Origin: Paracoccaceae bacterium
Lineage (GTDB): Bacteria; Pseudomonadota; Alphaproteobacteria; Rhodobacterales; Rhodobacteraceae
Assembly: GCA_026713305.1 (NCBI GenBank)
Contig: JAPOOS010000210.1
Location: 1 to 44,363 of the forward strand
Direction: 5' to 3'
DNA: 44,363 nt
The notes under the pieces are model-generated. The model was not told the DNA's origin. It was given only the letters and a program-made list of their open reading frames with translations, and ran no database searches. Shown here in pieces: positions 27,927-38,100 of the stretch. The translations under genes were made by a program, and so were the position numbers. Position 1 is the first letter of the stretch; every line of letters starts with the position of its first letter.

Positions 27927-30546
27927 ACGGCCCGTGGTCACCATGACAGGTCCGCCGATCGACAGCGTTCCGAGTTCCGCTGCTTCGGCAGCCGAGGCGG
28001 GAAGAATGGATACAAGTGGCAAAATGGGACCTATCGCAACAAGCTGTGCTCAGGTGGTTGCCGCATCCGAACGGCCAACGGCCCGGAACTTCGGAGAGAG
28101 AGCCGCCCGGATAGGCCGGCTCGTCGAACTCGGCATCAGGTGCCCGCGAACAGTGGCAGTTTCTATCGATGCTGTCGGCGCCGAACATGGCGGCGCAGCG
28201 ATGGATGTGTCGCCCGTGCTGGATCAATTCGAACCGCGACCGCTGCTTTCAGTCAGATCAAGTCCCCGCTTCAGCCGATGTGGCGGCGTTGGCGTGTTTC
28301 TTTGGGTCGGGTTGAACAACGCCGCATTGCCGATGTTGGCGGAGCGAATTGGCAGGAAACGCGCCCTGCACGCGTACAAGAGGCACATCCGCAACTTTGC
28401 GTATCGGGTGCACGAAGTCGAAATCGACAGTCCGAGCCGCCAGCCCGGTCAAAGCACGCGGGAGTGCGAGGTCGAAGTCGGCCGCTTGCTGGAATCCTTC
28501 AGAAGGAAGGTTGGCACGGAGTTTCCCCAGAGTCCAAGCGAACAGCTGCGGGCAGCAGTGCGGACAATGGCCAAGGGATGGAACAAACCGTCCGCCCGGC
28601 TGCTGCGCACGGCCAGGGGATTCTCCGGGGAGACCGGCCTCGGTCTGGTTGTGCAGGAAATGGTTCTATGCCGGTCATCCCGGGGAATGCGGGTTTGGTC
28701 AAGCCAGGCAATCAATGTCGAGACCGGCAGGAAGGACTTCCGTGTTGGAATTGGCGAGCAGGCGAATTCCGCCGACATTGCCACTGCCGATTCCGAAGTC
28801 GCTCTAAGCCGAGGGTGGGAAGACGAACTCAGGCGCATCCACGACAAGCTGCGGCGCAGCCTCGCGGACGAAATTCAGCTCCGGTTTGCCGATGACGGGA
28901 CCGACGTCTTCGTTCTCGAGTACGGTGTTCTTCAAAAGAGCGTCGCCGCGGAAGTTCGCGTCGCAGTTGAACTTGTGCAAGCCGGGGTGATCGACAAGCA
29001 GGACGCACTTCTCAGAATCGATCCCGAAAATTTGGCAAGCCTTCTGCATCCGCAGGTAAGCCCGGAAGCGAACAACCGGGTAATCGCCAAGGGAATCGCC
29101 GCAAGTCCCGGTGCAGCGTCCGGAGCGATAGTGTTTTCCTCCTCGGCCGCAGATGTCAGGGCGGCGCGGTCGCAGGGATGCATTCTTGTCCGAGCCGAGA
29201 CAGGCCCGGAAGACATCAGGGGCATGCACATTGCGCAGGGAGTGCTGACAGGACGCGGCGGAATGACAAGCCATGCCGCTGTAATAGCCAGGGGATTGGG
29301 CGTGCCCTGCGTCGCCGGCGCAACCAACATCGACTTTTGGCCGCAGAGCGGCGCGCTCGTCACCGACGAAGGCAACATCTTTCGAGAGGGCGACACCATC
29401 ACGATCGACGGAACCGCGGGTGTTGTGCTTGAGGGCGCCGCCCCCACATTGCCTCCCGACTATGGCCGGGCTGTCAGGCAGTTTCTTGACTGGGCCGACT
29501 GCTGCCGCGATCTCGGCATTCGCGCCAATGCCGACACGCTCGACGAGGTCAAGATAGCGCTGCGGTTCGGAGCCGAAGGCGTCGGTCTGTGCAGAACCGA
29601 GCATATGTTCTTCGACGAGTCACGGTTGACGGTCATGCGCGAGATGATTTTCGCGTCAACGCCGGCCGAACGCCGCCAGTCACTTGAGAAACTGCTGCCA
29701 ATGCAGCGCGGCGACTTTCTTCAGCTGTTTCAAAGTCTGCCGGGCAAGCCGGTTTGCATTCGACTTCTCGACCCGCCGCTGCACGAGTTTCTCCCCCACG
29801 ATCAGGATGAGCTGGCCGATCTCGCCGAAGCGATCGGCCTGTCGCTCGAACAGCTGACGGCCCGAGCGGAAGAGCTGAAGGAGTTCAACCCAATGCTTGG
29901 ACTGCGCGGCGTGAGGCTGGGCATATCGGTTCCGGAGATCTACGAGATGCAGGCGAGAGCGATTTTCGAGGCCGCGGCCGAGGCAACTGCGCGGGGAATT
30001 TCGGTGTCGCCGGAGATCATGGTTCCGCTGGTAACCGCCAACCGCGAGGTTGTGCTGGTCAAGAGGCAGATCGATCAGGTGGCCGAAGAAGTGCGTGCCT
30101 CGACCGGCGTCGACTTTGAATTCGAACTCGGCGTGATGGTTGAGACGCCGAGAGCGGCGTTGAGGGCCGGCGAACTTGCAGCCAACGCCACGTTTCTGAG
30201 TTTCGGCACGAACGATCTGACGCAGCTTACCTACGGAATAAGCCGTGACGATTCCGCCCGCATTGTCGACGAATATGTCCGTCTCGGCGTATTTCCCGCA
30301 GATCCTTTCAGCAGAATCGATCGCGAAGGCGTCGGGGAACTGCTCCAACTGGCGGTGTCGCGAGGGATGGACACCCGTCCTGATCTCCTGCTTTCGCTTT
30401 GCGGAGAACATGCTGCGAGCGCCGACACGATTGAATTCAGCAGGCAGGCAAAGTTCTCGTATGTCTCCTGCTCTCCGTTTCGAGTCCCGATCGCCCGGCT
30501 GGCGGCCGCCCAGGCCGCAATTCGGCAGAGGCGGGCGGCGGGCTGA
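27913..30546 (+). CDS. ppdK: Pyruvate phosphate dikinase-like protein with divergent N-terminal nucleotide-binding domain
   Basis: 'GGMTSHAAVIARGLGVPCVAG' (phospho-His), 'FGAEGVGLCRTEHMFF', 'IRLLDPPLHEFLPH', 'SFGTNDLTQLTYG', 'SLCGEHAA' (catalytic Cys). glyQ-glyS-ppdK order. Start uncertain (27913 overlaps the glyS end). Confidence 0.85.
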   Translation: MAAPERPVVTMTGPPIDSVPSSAASAAEAGRMDTSGKMGPIATSCAQVVAASERPTARNFGERAARIGRLVELGIRCPRTVAVSIDAVGAEHGGAAMDVSPVLDQFEPRPLLSVRSSPRFSRCGGVGVFLWVGLNNAALPMLAERIGRKRALHAYKRHIRNFAYRVHEVEIDSPSRQPGQSTRECEVEVGRLLESFRRKVGTEFPQSPSEQLRAAVRTMAKGWNKPSARLLRTARGFSGETGLGLVVQEMVLCRSSRGMRVWSSQAINVETGRKDFRVGIGEQANSADIATADSEVALSRGWEDELRRIHDKLRRSLADEIQLRFADDGTDVFVLEYGVLQKSVAAEVRVAVELVQAGVIDKQDALLRIDPENLASLLHPQVSPEANNRVIAKGIAASPGAASGAIVFSSSAADVRAARSQGCILVRAETGPEDIRGMHIAQGVLTGRGGMTSHAAVIARGLGVPCVAGATNIDFWPQSGALVTDEGNIFREGDTITIDGTAGVVLEGAAPTLPPDYGRAVRQFLDWADCCRDLGIRANADTLDEVKIALRFGAEGVGLCRTEHMFFDESRLTVMREMIFASTPAERRQSLEKLLPMQRGDFLQLFQSLPGKPVCIRLLDPPLHEFLPHDQDELADLAEAIGLSLEQLTARAEELKEFNPMLGLRGVRLGISVPEIYEMQARAIFEAAAEATARGISVSPEIMVPLVTANREVVLVKRQIDQVAEEVRASTGVDFEFELGVMVETPRAALRAGELAANATFLSFGTNDLTQLTYGISRDDSARIVDEYVRLGVFPADPFSRIDREGVGELLQLAVSRGMDTRPDLLLSLCGEHAASADTIEFSRQAKFSYVSCSPFRVPIARLAAAQAAIRQRRAAG

Positions 30547-30702
30547 ACGGCTGACATTGAATCATTGCTTCCACTTCCACATCTGCATCCATCCGGCGAT
30601 GCGTTGAATCGAAAGGGCGTGAAGTCATCCGGATTGCCGAAAGTGAGGTGGATGGCCTGGGTTGGCGGCCGAAACTTCATGGAATCCCGAAGGTTCCCGC
30701 GT

Positions 30703-30731
30703 TTGACAGCAGCGCCAACATTGGGTAAAGC
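30703..30731 (+). promoter_or_regulatory. Candidate sigma-70 promoter: TTGACA-17 nt-TAAAGC
   Basis: Consensus -35 and 17-nt spacer upstream of the SleB-type ORF at 30771. The -10 is weak. Confidence 0.35.
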
Positions 30732-30770
30732 CCACCGCCGAACAACCAAACAAAAGAACGAGAAGTCGAC

Positions 30771-31685
30771 ATGCATATGGCGCAATTGCGTCATCCGATA
30801 CGCTGGCATCTGCCATTGAGATTTGCGGTGGCGCCGTTTGTGGCCGGAACAATAGTGGTGCTTCTATTGCACCTCGGCACAACAGCTTCAGCACAGCAAA
30901 GCCTCCCAGCGCCTGACGATCGGACAGCCGGCGCAGGCCTCGGTGCCCCTGTCATGGGGGAATCCGAATTGGAGCTAGCCGCTCGGCAGTCACTGGGTTG
31001 GACTGCCGGCGAGGTCCACGACGAGGTGGGGAAGGAGCACGCGCCTGTCCTCGTCGATGGAATTGTCCCCGCGCTTCGCGGCCCGACGGGAGCCGCGGCT
31101 ACAGGAAATCTGAAGGTCGTTCTTCGGCCCACGACGACAGGTTCAAAGGCGACCTCCTCACGCAATTCCGTTGCGATGATGGCCAAGTCGCCTTCAATTA
31201 AGCGAAGGGATCGGCGGAGCGTCAAGTTGGGCTTGGTTCCAGTGATGCGAACAATTCCCCGGAAACCGGCGTTTGCGCCCAATGGCCTTGCCGACCGAGA
31301 GGAAAGGGCATGCCTTGCGCAGGCCGTTTACTTCGAAGCACGTGGCGAACCAAGGGAAGGAAGGATCGCAGTTGCACAGGTCATACTGAATCGCGTGCGA
31401 TCAAAGCGATTTCCGAACACAATCTGCGGAGTTGTCTTCGAGGGAATGAATCAGCAGCACAAGTGCCAGTTCAGCTACGCCTGCGACGGCGCGCCGGAGT
31501 TGATAGCCAACGAAGACCTGTACAGTCAAATCGCCAAACTGATGGATCGAGTGGTGCGAGGCGAAGTGACCAGTCTGGTCGGGGACGCTGAATTCTATCA
31601 CAACACGCAGGTCAGGCCGGAATGGGCCAAGGAACTGGCCTTGTCCCGGAAGATCGGTCGGCACTACTTCTACACTTCCAAGTAG
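30771..31685 (+). CDS. Cell wall hydrolase, SleB family (PF07486)
   Basis: N-terminal TM/signal segment and 'ERACLAQAVYFEARGEPREGRIAVAQVILNRVRSKRFPNTICGVVFEG...CQFSYACDG'. Confidence 0.93.
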   Translation: MHMAQLRHPIRWHLPLRFAVAPFVAGTIVVLLLHLGTTASAQQSLPAPDDRTAGAGLGAPVMGESELELAARQSLGWTAGEVHDEVGKEHAPVLVDGIVPALRGPTGAAATGNLKVVLRPTTTGSKATSSRNSVAMMAKSPSIKRRDRRSVKLGLVPVMRTIPRKPAFAPNGLADREERACLAQAVYFEARGEPREGRIAVAQVILNRVRSKRFPNTICGVVFEGMNQQHKCQFSYACDGAPELIANEDLYSQIAKLMDRVVRGEVTSLVGDAEFYHNTQVRPEWAKELALSRKIGRHYFYTSK

Positions 31686-31765
31686 TCGGCACGCAGCAGC
31701 TGGATTGCGGTTCGAGCAATCGTCGACTGTCCTGAATTCCGAAGGATGGCGACACCAACAACGTT

Positions 31766-33148
31766 GTGAAGGATTGGCAGTTGGCAGAGCGGAAGTACTT
31801 CGGCACGGACGGCATTCGTGGTCGCTCGAACGCGTTTCCCATCACCGCCGACTGCGTTCTCAGGATCGGAATGGCTGTGGGCGAGCATTTTCGGACTGAC
31901 GACGCAAACCACCACAGGGTGGTCATCGGCAAGGACACCCGCCGCTCGAGCTACATGGTCGAGAATGCATTGACCGCGGGCTTGACGGCAGTCGGAATGA
32001 ATGTTCACTTGCTGGGACCCATACCGACGCCGGCAGTGGGATTGCTCACCAGGTCGATGCGAGCCGATTTGGGCATAATGATCTCCGCCTCTCACAATCC
32101 CTTCGAAGACAACGGCATGAAGTTCTTTGGACCCAACGGGTACAAGATTTCGAAGGACGAGGAGGAGCGCATCGAGGAAAGGATTGATGCCAGCATTGAT
32201 CCCGTTGTGCCGTCGGAAATTGGGCGTGCACGGCGCATCGACGGCGGAATCGGCAGATACGTTGAGTTTGCCAAGACAACATTCCCCAAGTCGTTGCGTC
32301 TTTCCGGCCTTCGAGTGGTTGTTGACTGCGCCAACGGAGCCGCCTACCGGGTTGCCCCCGATGTTCTGTGGGAGTTGGGAGGCGACGTTGTTCCGATTGC
32401 GGTTAGTCCGGACGGCGCCAACATCAACTATCGCTGCGGCGCAACCGACACGCGCAGGGCATGCCAGAAGGTAATTGAAACCAGGGCCGACGTTGGAATT
32501 TGCCTGGACGGCGACGCCGACCGCGTCGTCCTTATCGACGAACGGGGCAGGGCGGTCGACGGCGATCAGGCCTTGGGCTTGCTCGCCAAGCGCATGAAGT
32601 CCGAGGGCCGACTGGCGCACAACACACTGGTTGCCTCAATCATGTCCAACTTTGCGCTTGAAAGGCACCTGTCGGAACAGGGCATTTCGATCCAAAGGAC
32701 TGATGTTGGCGACAAGCACGTAATCGCCGAAATGCTTCGGGGCGGGTATTCCCTTGGAGGCGAACAGTCGGGTCACGTAATCATGGCAAAGCACTCGACA
32801 ACCGGCGATGGGCTTATCACCGCATTGCAGTTGCTGGCCATCCTGGTCGAGGAGGGCCGGCCGGCCAGCGAAATCGTGGACGTGTTTGAACCCCTGCCGC
32901 AAATTCTGCAAAATGTCAGAGTTGGGAGTTTCGCGGCGGTGTCGAACTGCAATGCCCTGAAGCGAACAATCGAATCCCATCGTGCCAAACTCAACGGCCG
33001 CGGCCGCATTGTCGTGCGCAATTCCGGAACTGAACTCGTTGTGCGAATCATGGTCGAGGGAACCGACGCATCCGAGATCCGGCACATCGTGGACGACATC
33101 GACGCCTCAATCGTGAGTGCCAGCCGAATTGCGAATTCGGTGGAATGA
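31766..33148 (+). CDS. glmM: Phosphoglucosamine mutase
   Basis: 'RKYFGTDGIRGRSN', 'ISASHNPFEDNGMKFFGPNGYK', 'DGDADRVVLIDERG', 'RNSGTELVVRIMVEG'. GTG start at 31766. Confidence 0.96.
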   Translation: MKDWQLAERKYFGTDGIRGRSNAFPITADCVLRIGMAVGEHFRTDDANHHRVVIGKDTRRSSYMVENALTAGLTAVGMNVHLLGPIPTPAVGLLTRSMRADLGIMISASHNPFEDNGMKFFGPNGYKISKDEEERIEERIDASIDPVVPSEIGRARRIDGGIGRYVEFAKTTFPKSLRLSGLRVVVDCANGAAYRVAPDVLWELGGDVVPIAVSPDGANINYRCGATDTRRACQKVIETRADVGICLDGDADRVVLIDERGRAVDGDQALGLLAKRMKSEGRLAHNTLVASIMSNFALERHLSEQGISIQRTDVGDKHVIAEMLRGGYSLGGEQSGHVIMAKHSTTGDGLITALQLLAILVEEGRPASEIVDVFEPLPQILQNVRVGSFAAVSNCNALKRTIESHRAKLNGRGRIVVRNSGTELVVRIMVEGTDASEIRHIVDDIDASIVSASRIANSVE

Positions 33149-34479
33149 ACAACGACATTGAGGCGGCAGGGCTTGCGGGCAATCGCTTGATTGGCCGGCG
33201 TATCCGCTCGGACGTGTTGATTGCCGGCGCAGGCCTGGGTGGATTGACCTGCGCATTGAAGATGACCCAATCCGGCTTCCGAACGGCGTTCGTTGACCCA
33301 AGACTGGCAAATTGGAGGGTTGCCGACCAGTCGGTCAGGGACAACCGTGTCACGGCGCTGCTCGAGCCTGCGGTCGAGTTCTATCGTTCACTGGGCGTTT
33401 GGCAGGAGGTCGAGAAGCACGCTGCTCCGCTAAGCGCCATCAGGATAATTCTCGCCAGCGCAGAGGCAAATGAAGGCGATCTGGAGGTAGCCTTCCATGC
33501 TGGCGAACTTGGCCAAAGCCGCTTTGGTTGGTCAGTGCCGAACGCAAGACTGTCAGAAGTGATCGAGAGACGCCTTGCGGAGGCGGATCTTGCTCAGGCC
33601 TTGCCCGGCCGCCTTGTCGCCATGGTTCAGAGAACGAACGAGATTTTCGTCACGCTTGACAGCCGTTTGCAAATCCAGGCCAAGTTGGTCGTTGCGGCGG
33701 ATGGCAGGGAGTCGCCGACGCGGTCGCTTGCCGGAATAGGGTGCAGAACAATTCCCCACGAGAGAAAGGCGGTTGTCTTCGATGTGAGTCACTCGGTTGA
33801 CCACGGAGATGCGTCCTTGGAGATTCACCATCAAGACGGGGCATTGACCTTTGTTCCCATCCCGGACGTGAAGGGGGAATGTGCATCGGCGGTGGTTTGG
33901 ATTGCCAGGTCAAAGGATGCCGACGCGCTTGCGGCCCTTCCAGCAGCCAAACTTGAGGAGCTGGCACAGAAACAAGGCCGCGGCATTCTCGGGCGACTGA
34001 GTGTCTTGACAAGGCCCAGATGCTGGCCGCTCACCAGCCAGCTGGCAAAGCGCTTTTACGGAGAACGCGTTGCGTTGATCGCGGAGGCGGCGCATGTGTT
34101 TCCCCCGATCGCAGCGCAGGGGTTCAACTCCAGCGTCGGCGACGTTTGGACACTCGCCGGGCACATTGGTTCGGCCGGTGCCGACCCAGGTCGTCGAGTG
34201 GCGCTGCAACGCTACCACCGTGCCCGATACGCTGAAGTGTCAGGCCGACTCGCAGGAGTCACACTGCTGAGTCTGTCCTCCATGACGCCGTCCGGAATCG
34301 TAAAGAGACTGCGCAAGACAGTCCTGCAGTCGATTTCCGCAAGTGGCACGGCGCGGAGAAGTCTCATGCGGCTGGGAATGGGTGGCCATCCCCTGTCCGC
34401 GATGCTCGCCCCGAGGCCTGACCCGCGAGCCCGACGCAAGGGGAAGAGATCAGGCATCGTGGATTCCCGACCGTTGTGA
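33145..34479 (+). CDS. FAD-dependent UbiH/UbiF/COQ6-family monooxygenase
   Basis: 'DVLIAGAGLGGLTCALKMTQSGFRTAFVD', 'RVALIAEAAHVFPPIAAQGFNSSVGDV'. ATGA overlap with glmM. Confidence 0.88.
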   Translation: MNNDIEAAGLAGNRLIGRRIRSDVLIAGAGLGGLTCALKMTQSGFRTAFVDPRLANWRVADQSVRDNRVTALLEPAVEFYRSLGVWQEVEKHAAPLSAIRIILASAEANEGDLEVAFHAGELGQSRFGWSVPNARLSEVIERRLAEADLAQALPGRLVAMVQRTNEIFVTLDSRLQIQAKLVVAADGRESPTRSLAGIGCRTIPHERKAVVFDVSHSVDHGDASLEIHHQDGALTFVPIPDVKGECASAVVWIARSKDADALAALPAAKLEELAQKQGRGILGRLSVLTRPRCWPLTSQLAKRFYGERVALIAEAAHVFPPIAAQGFNSSVGDVWTLAGHIGSAGADPGRRVALQRYHRARYAEVSGRLAGVTLLSLSSMTPSGIVKRLRKTVLQSISASGTARRSLMRLGMGGHPLSAMLAPRPDPRARRKGKRSGIVDSRPL

Positions 34480-35293
34480 GTCCTTCGGTTCCATGAAGGC
34501 GCCGCTGCATTGCCGCGCATCGGCGAGCCGGGCCGTTCAAGTCCTTTCCTGTTCCACGATGTCTCAGCGGCCATGCCTTTGCTGCATGCCGGGAGATTTC
34601 GCGATCGGACATGATTGCGTTGCTTGTCGGATTGCGTCGAGAATTGGCCCAGGTTGCCGCTCTCAGCCTTGTGCGCATTGTTTCAGCTCTTGCCGGTCTC
34701 CGCTCGGCAACGCTGCCGGTCAATCCTTCCCCATGCATGGACTCTCGCCCCATGCAAAGTCGCCATGTCGGCCGCACACAATCGCACACTCACTCCCTTT
34801 GCGGCGCAGTTGGCCTCCGTTCCGAGAAAACCTGCTACCGGGATGCGCTTGGGAAGGCCGGCGCTGCCAACGCCAATGGAGCGCTCTGCGCAGTCGTTCC
34901 AGGCAGTATCTGTTCCGCATCGACACGGAGCCCTGCCCATCGGGCGTCGAAACGACTTTCAAGGCTGCCAATCCTTGGGAATGGGAATGTCAAACCAAGC
35001 GGCACCGGTGGGTCGGCTGGTTGGGCGAACGCGTCTGAGCCGCTCGTTCAGTGGATTGCGGCAATGGCGGTGCCGAGAATTGCGGCCTTCAAAGCGTTTT
35101 CACGACTGGACAGCGCACGACGAGGTCGGCAATCCACAGTCAGACCAACCACTTGGCGCTGATCAAGTCGCGCCTGGCCATGTTCCATTTTCCATTGCGA
35201 TTGTGCCAAGTCGAGGCCTTGCTGTGAATCACGCCTGGCAATGCACCGGCCAACCGAGCGATGTCCGTTTTGTGCCCGGCCTGCATGGTCTGA

Positions 35294-36496
<1,203 letters not shown>

Positions 36497-36575
36497 CCGG
36501 CGCGCTTCAACCGACCCGGAGTTCCTCCGGAATGACTGGCCGGCTGGCATTGAAACGACTGAGGAGGCAACGAAA

Positions 36576-38036
36576 TTGGAAAACCTGTCTGACGGCGGCC
36601 ATGATTCGGCAGCGGGAAATGCACAGCGGTTTCGGCCGTTTGAAACGAACTTGGACAGGGAAGCGGCAACCCGCGTTCTGCGCGATGCCTCGATCGGCAG
36701 CGACGATTGCGAGCTGTTCCTCGAAAGGCAGCGTTCGGAACATCTCCTGTACGATGACAATCGGGTCAAGTCCGCAAGTTACAGCGCCCATGAGGGTTTT
36801 GGCTTGCGCGTCGTCCGCCAGGCCACGGCCGGATATGCGCATGCCAGTGAGATTTCCGAAAAGGCGCTGAAAAAGGCCGCGGCAACAGCGAGGCTGGCGG
36901 CCAGGGACGGTGGAGGCACGCTGGATGTCCCGCCGCGTTCCGCCGACAGGCGTCTGTACGCGGCTCGGGATCCCGTTGCCGAAGCGGCGTTTTCCGAGCG
37001 GGTCGAGCTTTTGGAGGAAATCAACAGTTTTGTCCGCCAACTCGACAACCGAGTGGTGCAGGTCACGGCCAACATTGCCACATCCTTTCAGGAAATCGAG
37101 ATCTTGAGACCGGATGGTCATCAGGTCGGCGACGTCAGGCCTATGGCGCGTTGCTCGATTTCGGTGATTCTCCTCGAAAACGGCCGCCGGGAAAGTGGAT
37201 ATTCGGGGCACGGAGGACGCGTTTCCGCATCCTCGATCATGCAGCGTGATTCATGGCAGGAGCTGGCCAGGGAGGCCGTGCGGATTGCCGGCGTCAACCT
37301 GCGTTCGGAAGCGGCGCCGGCCGGAGTGTATGACGTGGCGCTGGGGCCAGGCTGGCCGGGAATTCTTTTGCACGAAGCCATTGGCCACGGACTGGAGGGG
37401 GACTTCAACCGGAAGGGAGTGTCGGCGTTTTCGAATCTGATGGGCAGGCGCGTTGCCGCCAAGGGCGTCACCGTTCTCGACGACGGATCGATCAAGGACC
37501 GGCGCGGCTCAATCACGATAGACGACGAGGGAACGCCCGGCCAGCGCAACACGCTGATCGAAGACGGCATTCTCGTCAAGTTCATGCAGGACAGGCAAAA
37601 CGCCCGCCTGACCGGCAACAGGCCAACCGGCAACGGCAGGCGACAATCCTACGCTCATGCGCCGATGCCGCGAATGACAAACACCTTCATGCTCCCAGGA
37701 GATGCCGATCCCGAGGACATCATCAAGGAGGTTCGGGACGGCGTGTATGCAGTGGGGTTCGGCGGCGGTCAGGTGGACATAACCAACGGCAAGTTCGTGT
37801 TCTCTTGCACGGAGGCCTACCGGGTTCGGAACGGCAAAGTTGGCGCGCCAATTCGCAACGCGACATTGATTGGCGACGGTCCGAGCGCTCTGACCAGAAT
37901 TCGAGCGGTCGGAAACGACCTGGGGCTTGACCCCGGCATCGGCAACTGCGGCAAGAACGGCCAGTGGGTTCCGGTCGGCGTTGGGTTGCCAACCACGTTG
38001 ATTGGAGGACTGACGGTCGGAGGAAGCTCGGAATAG
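36576..38036 (+). CDS. tldD: Metalloprotease TldD
   Basis: 'LLHEAIGHGLEGDFNRKGVSAFSNLMGRRVAAKGVTVLDDG', 'TLIEDGILVKFMQDRQNARL'. Likely TTG start at 36576, preceded by GAGGAGG. Confidence 0.94.
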   Translation: MENLSDGGHDSAAGNAQRFRPFETNLDREAATRVLRDASIGSDDCELFLERQRSEHLLYDDNRVKSASYSAHEGFGLRVVRQATAGYAHASEISEKALKKAAATARLAARDGGGTLDVPPRSADRRLYAARDPVAEAAFSERVELLEEINSFVRQLDNRVVQVTANIATSFQEIEILRPDGHQVGDVRPMARCSISVILLENGRRESGYSGHGGRVSASSIMQRDSWQELAREAVRIAGVNLRSEAAPAGVYDVALGPGWPGILLHEAIGHGLEGDFNRKGVSAFSNLMGRRVAAKGVTVLDDGSIKDRRGSITIDDEGTPGQRNTLIEDGILVKFMQDRQNARLTGNRPTGNGRRQSYAHAPMPRMTNTFMLPGDADPEDIIKEVRDGVYAVGFGGGQVDITNGKFVFSCTEAYRVRNGKVGAPIRNATLIGDGPSALTRIRAVGNDLGLDPGIGNCGKNGQWVPVGVGLPTTLIGGLTVGGSSE

Positions 38037-38075
38037 CAGGCCCGCGACCTCCGCGTGGCGGGTTGAGGCGAATTG

Positions 38076-38100
38076 GGATGCCTACCGGGCATCCTTCTTT
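38076..38100 (+). terminator. Rho-independent terminator after tldD, overlapping the carA stop
   Basis: GGATGCC-TACCG-GGCATCC followed by TTCTTT. 7-bp perfect stem. The carA stop codon (38082-38084) lies inside the hairpin. Confidence 0.75.
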
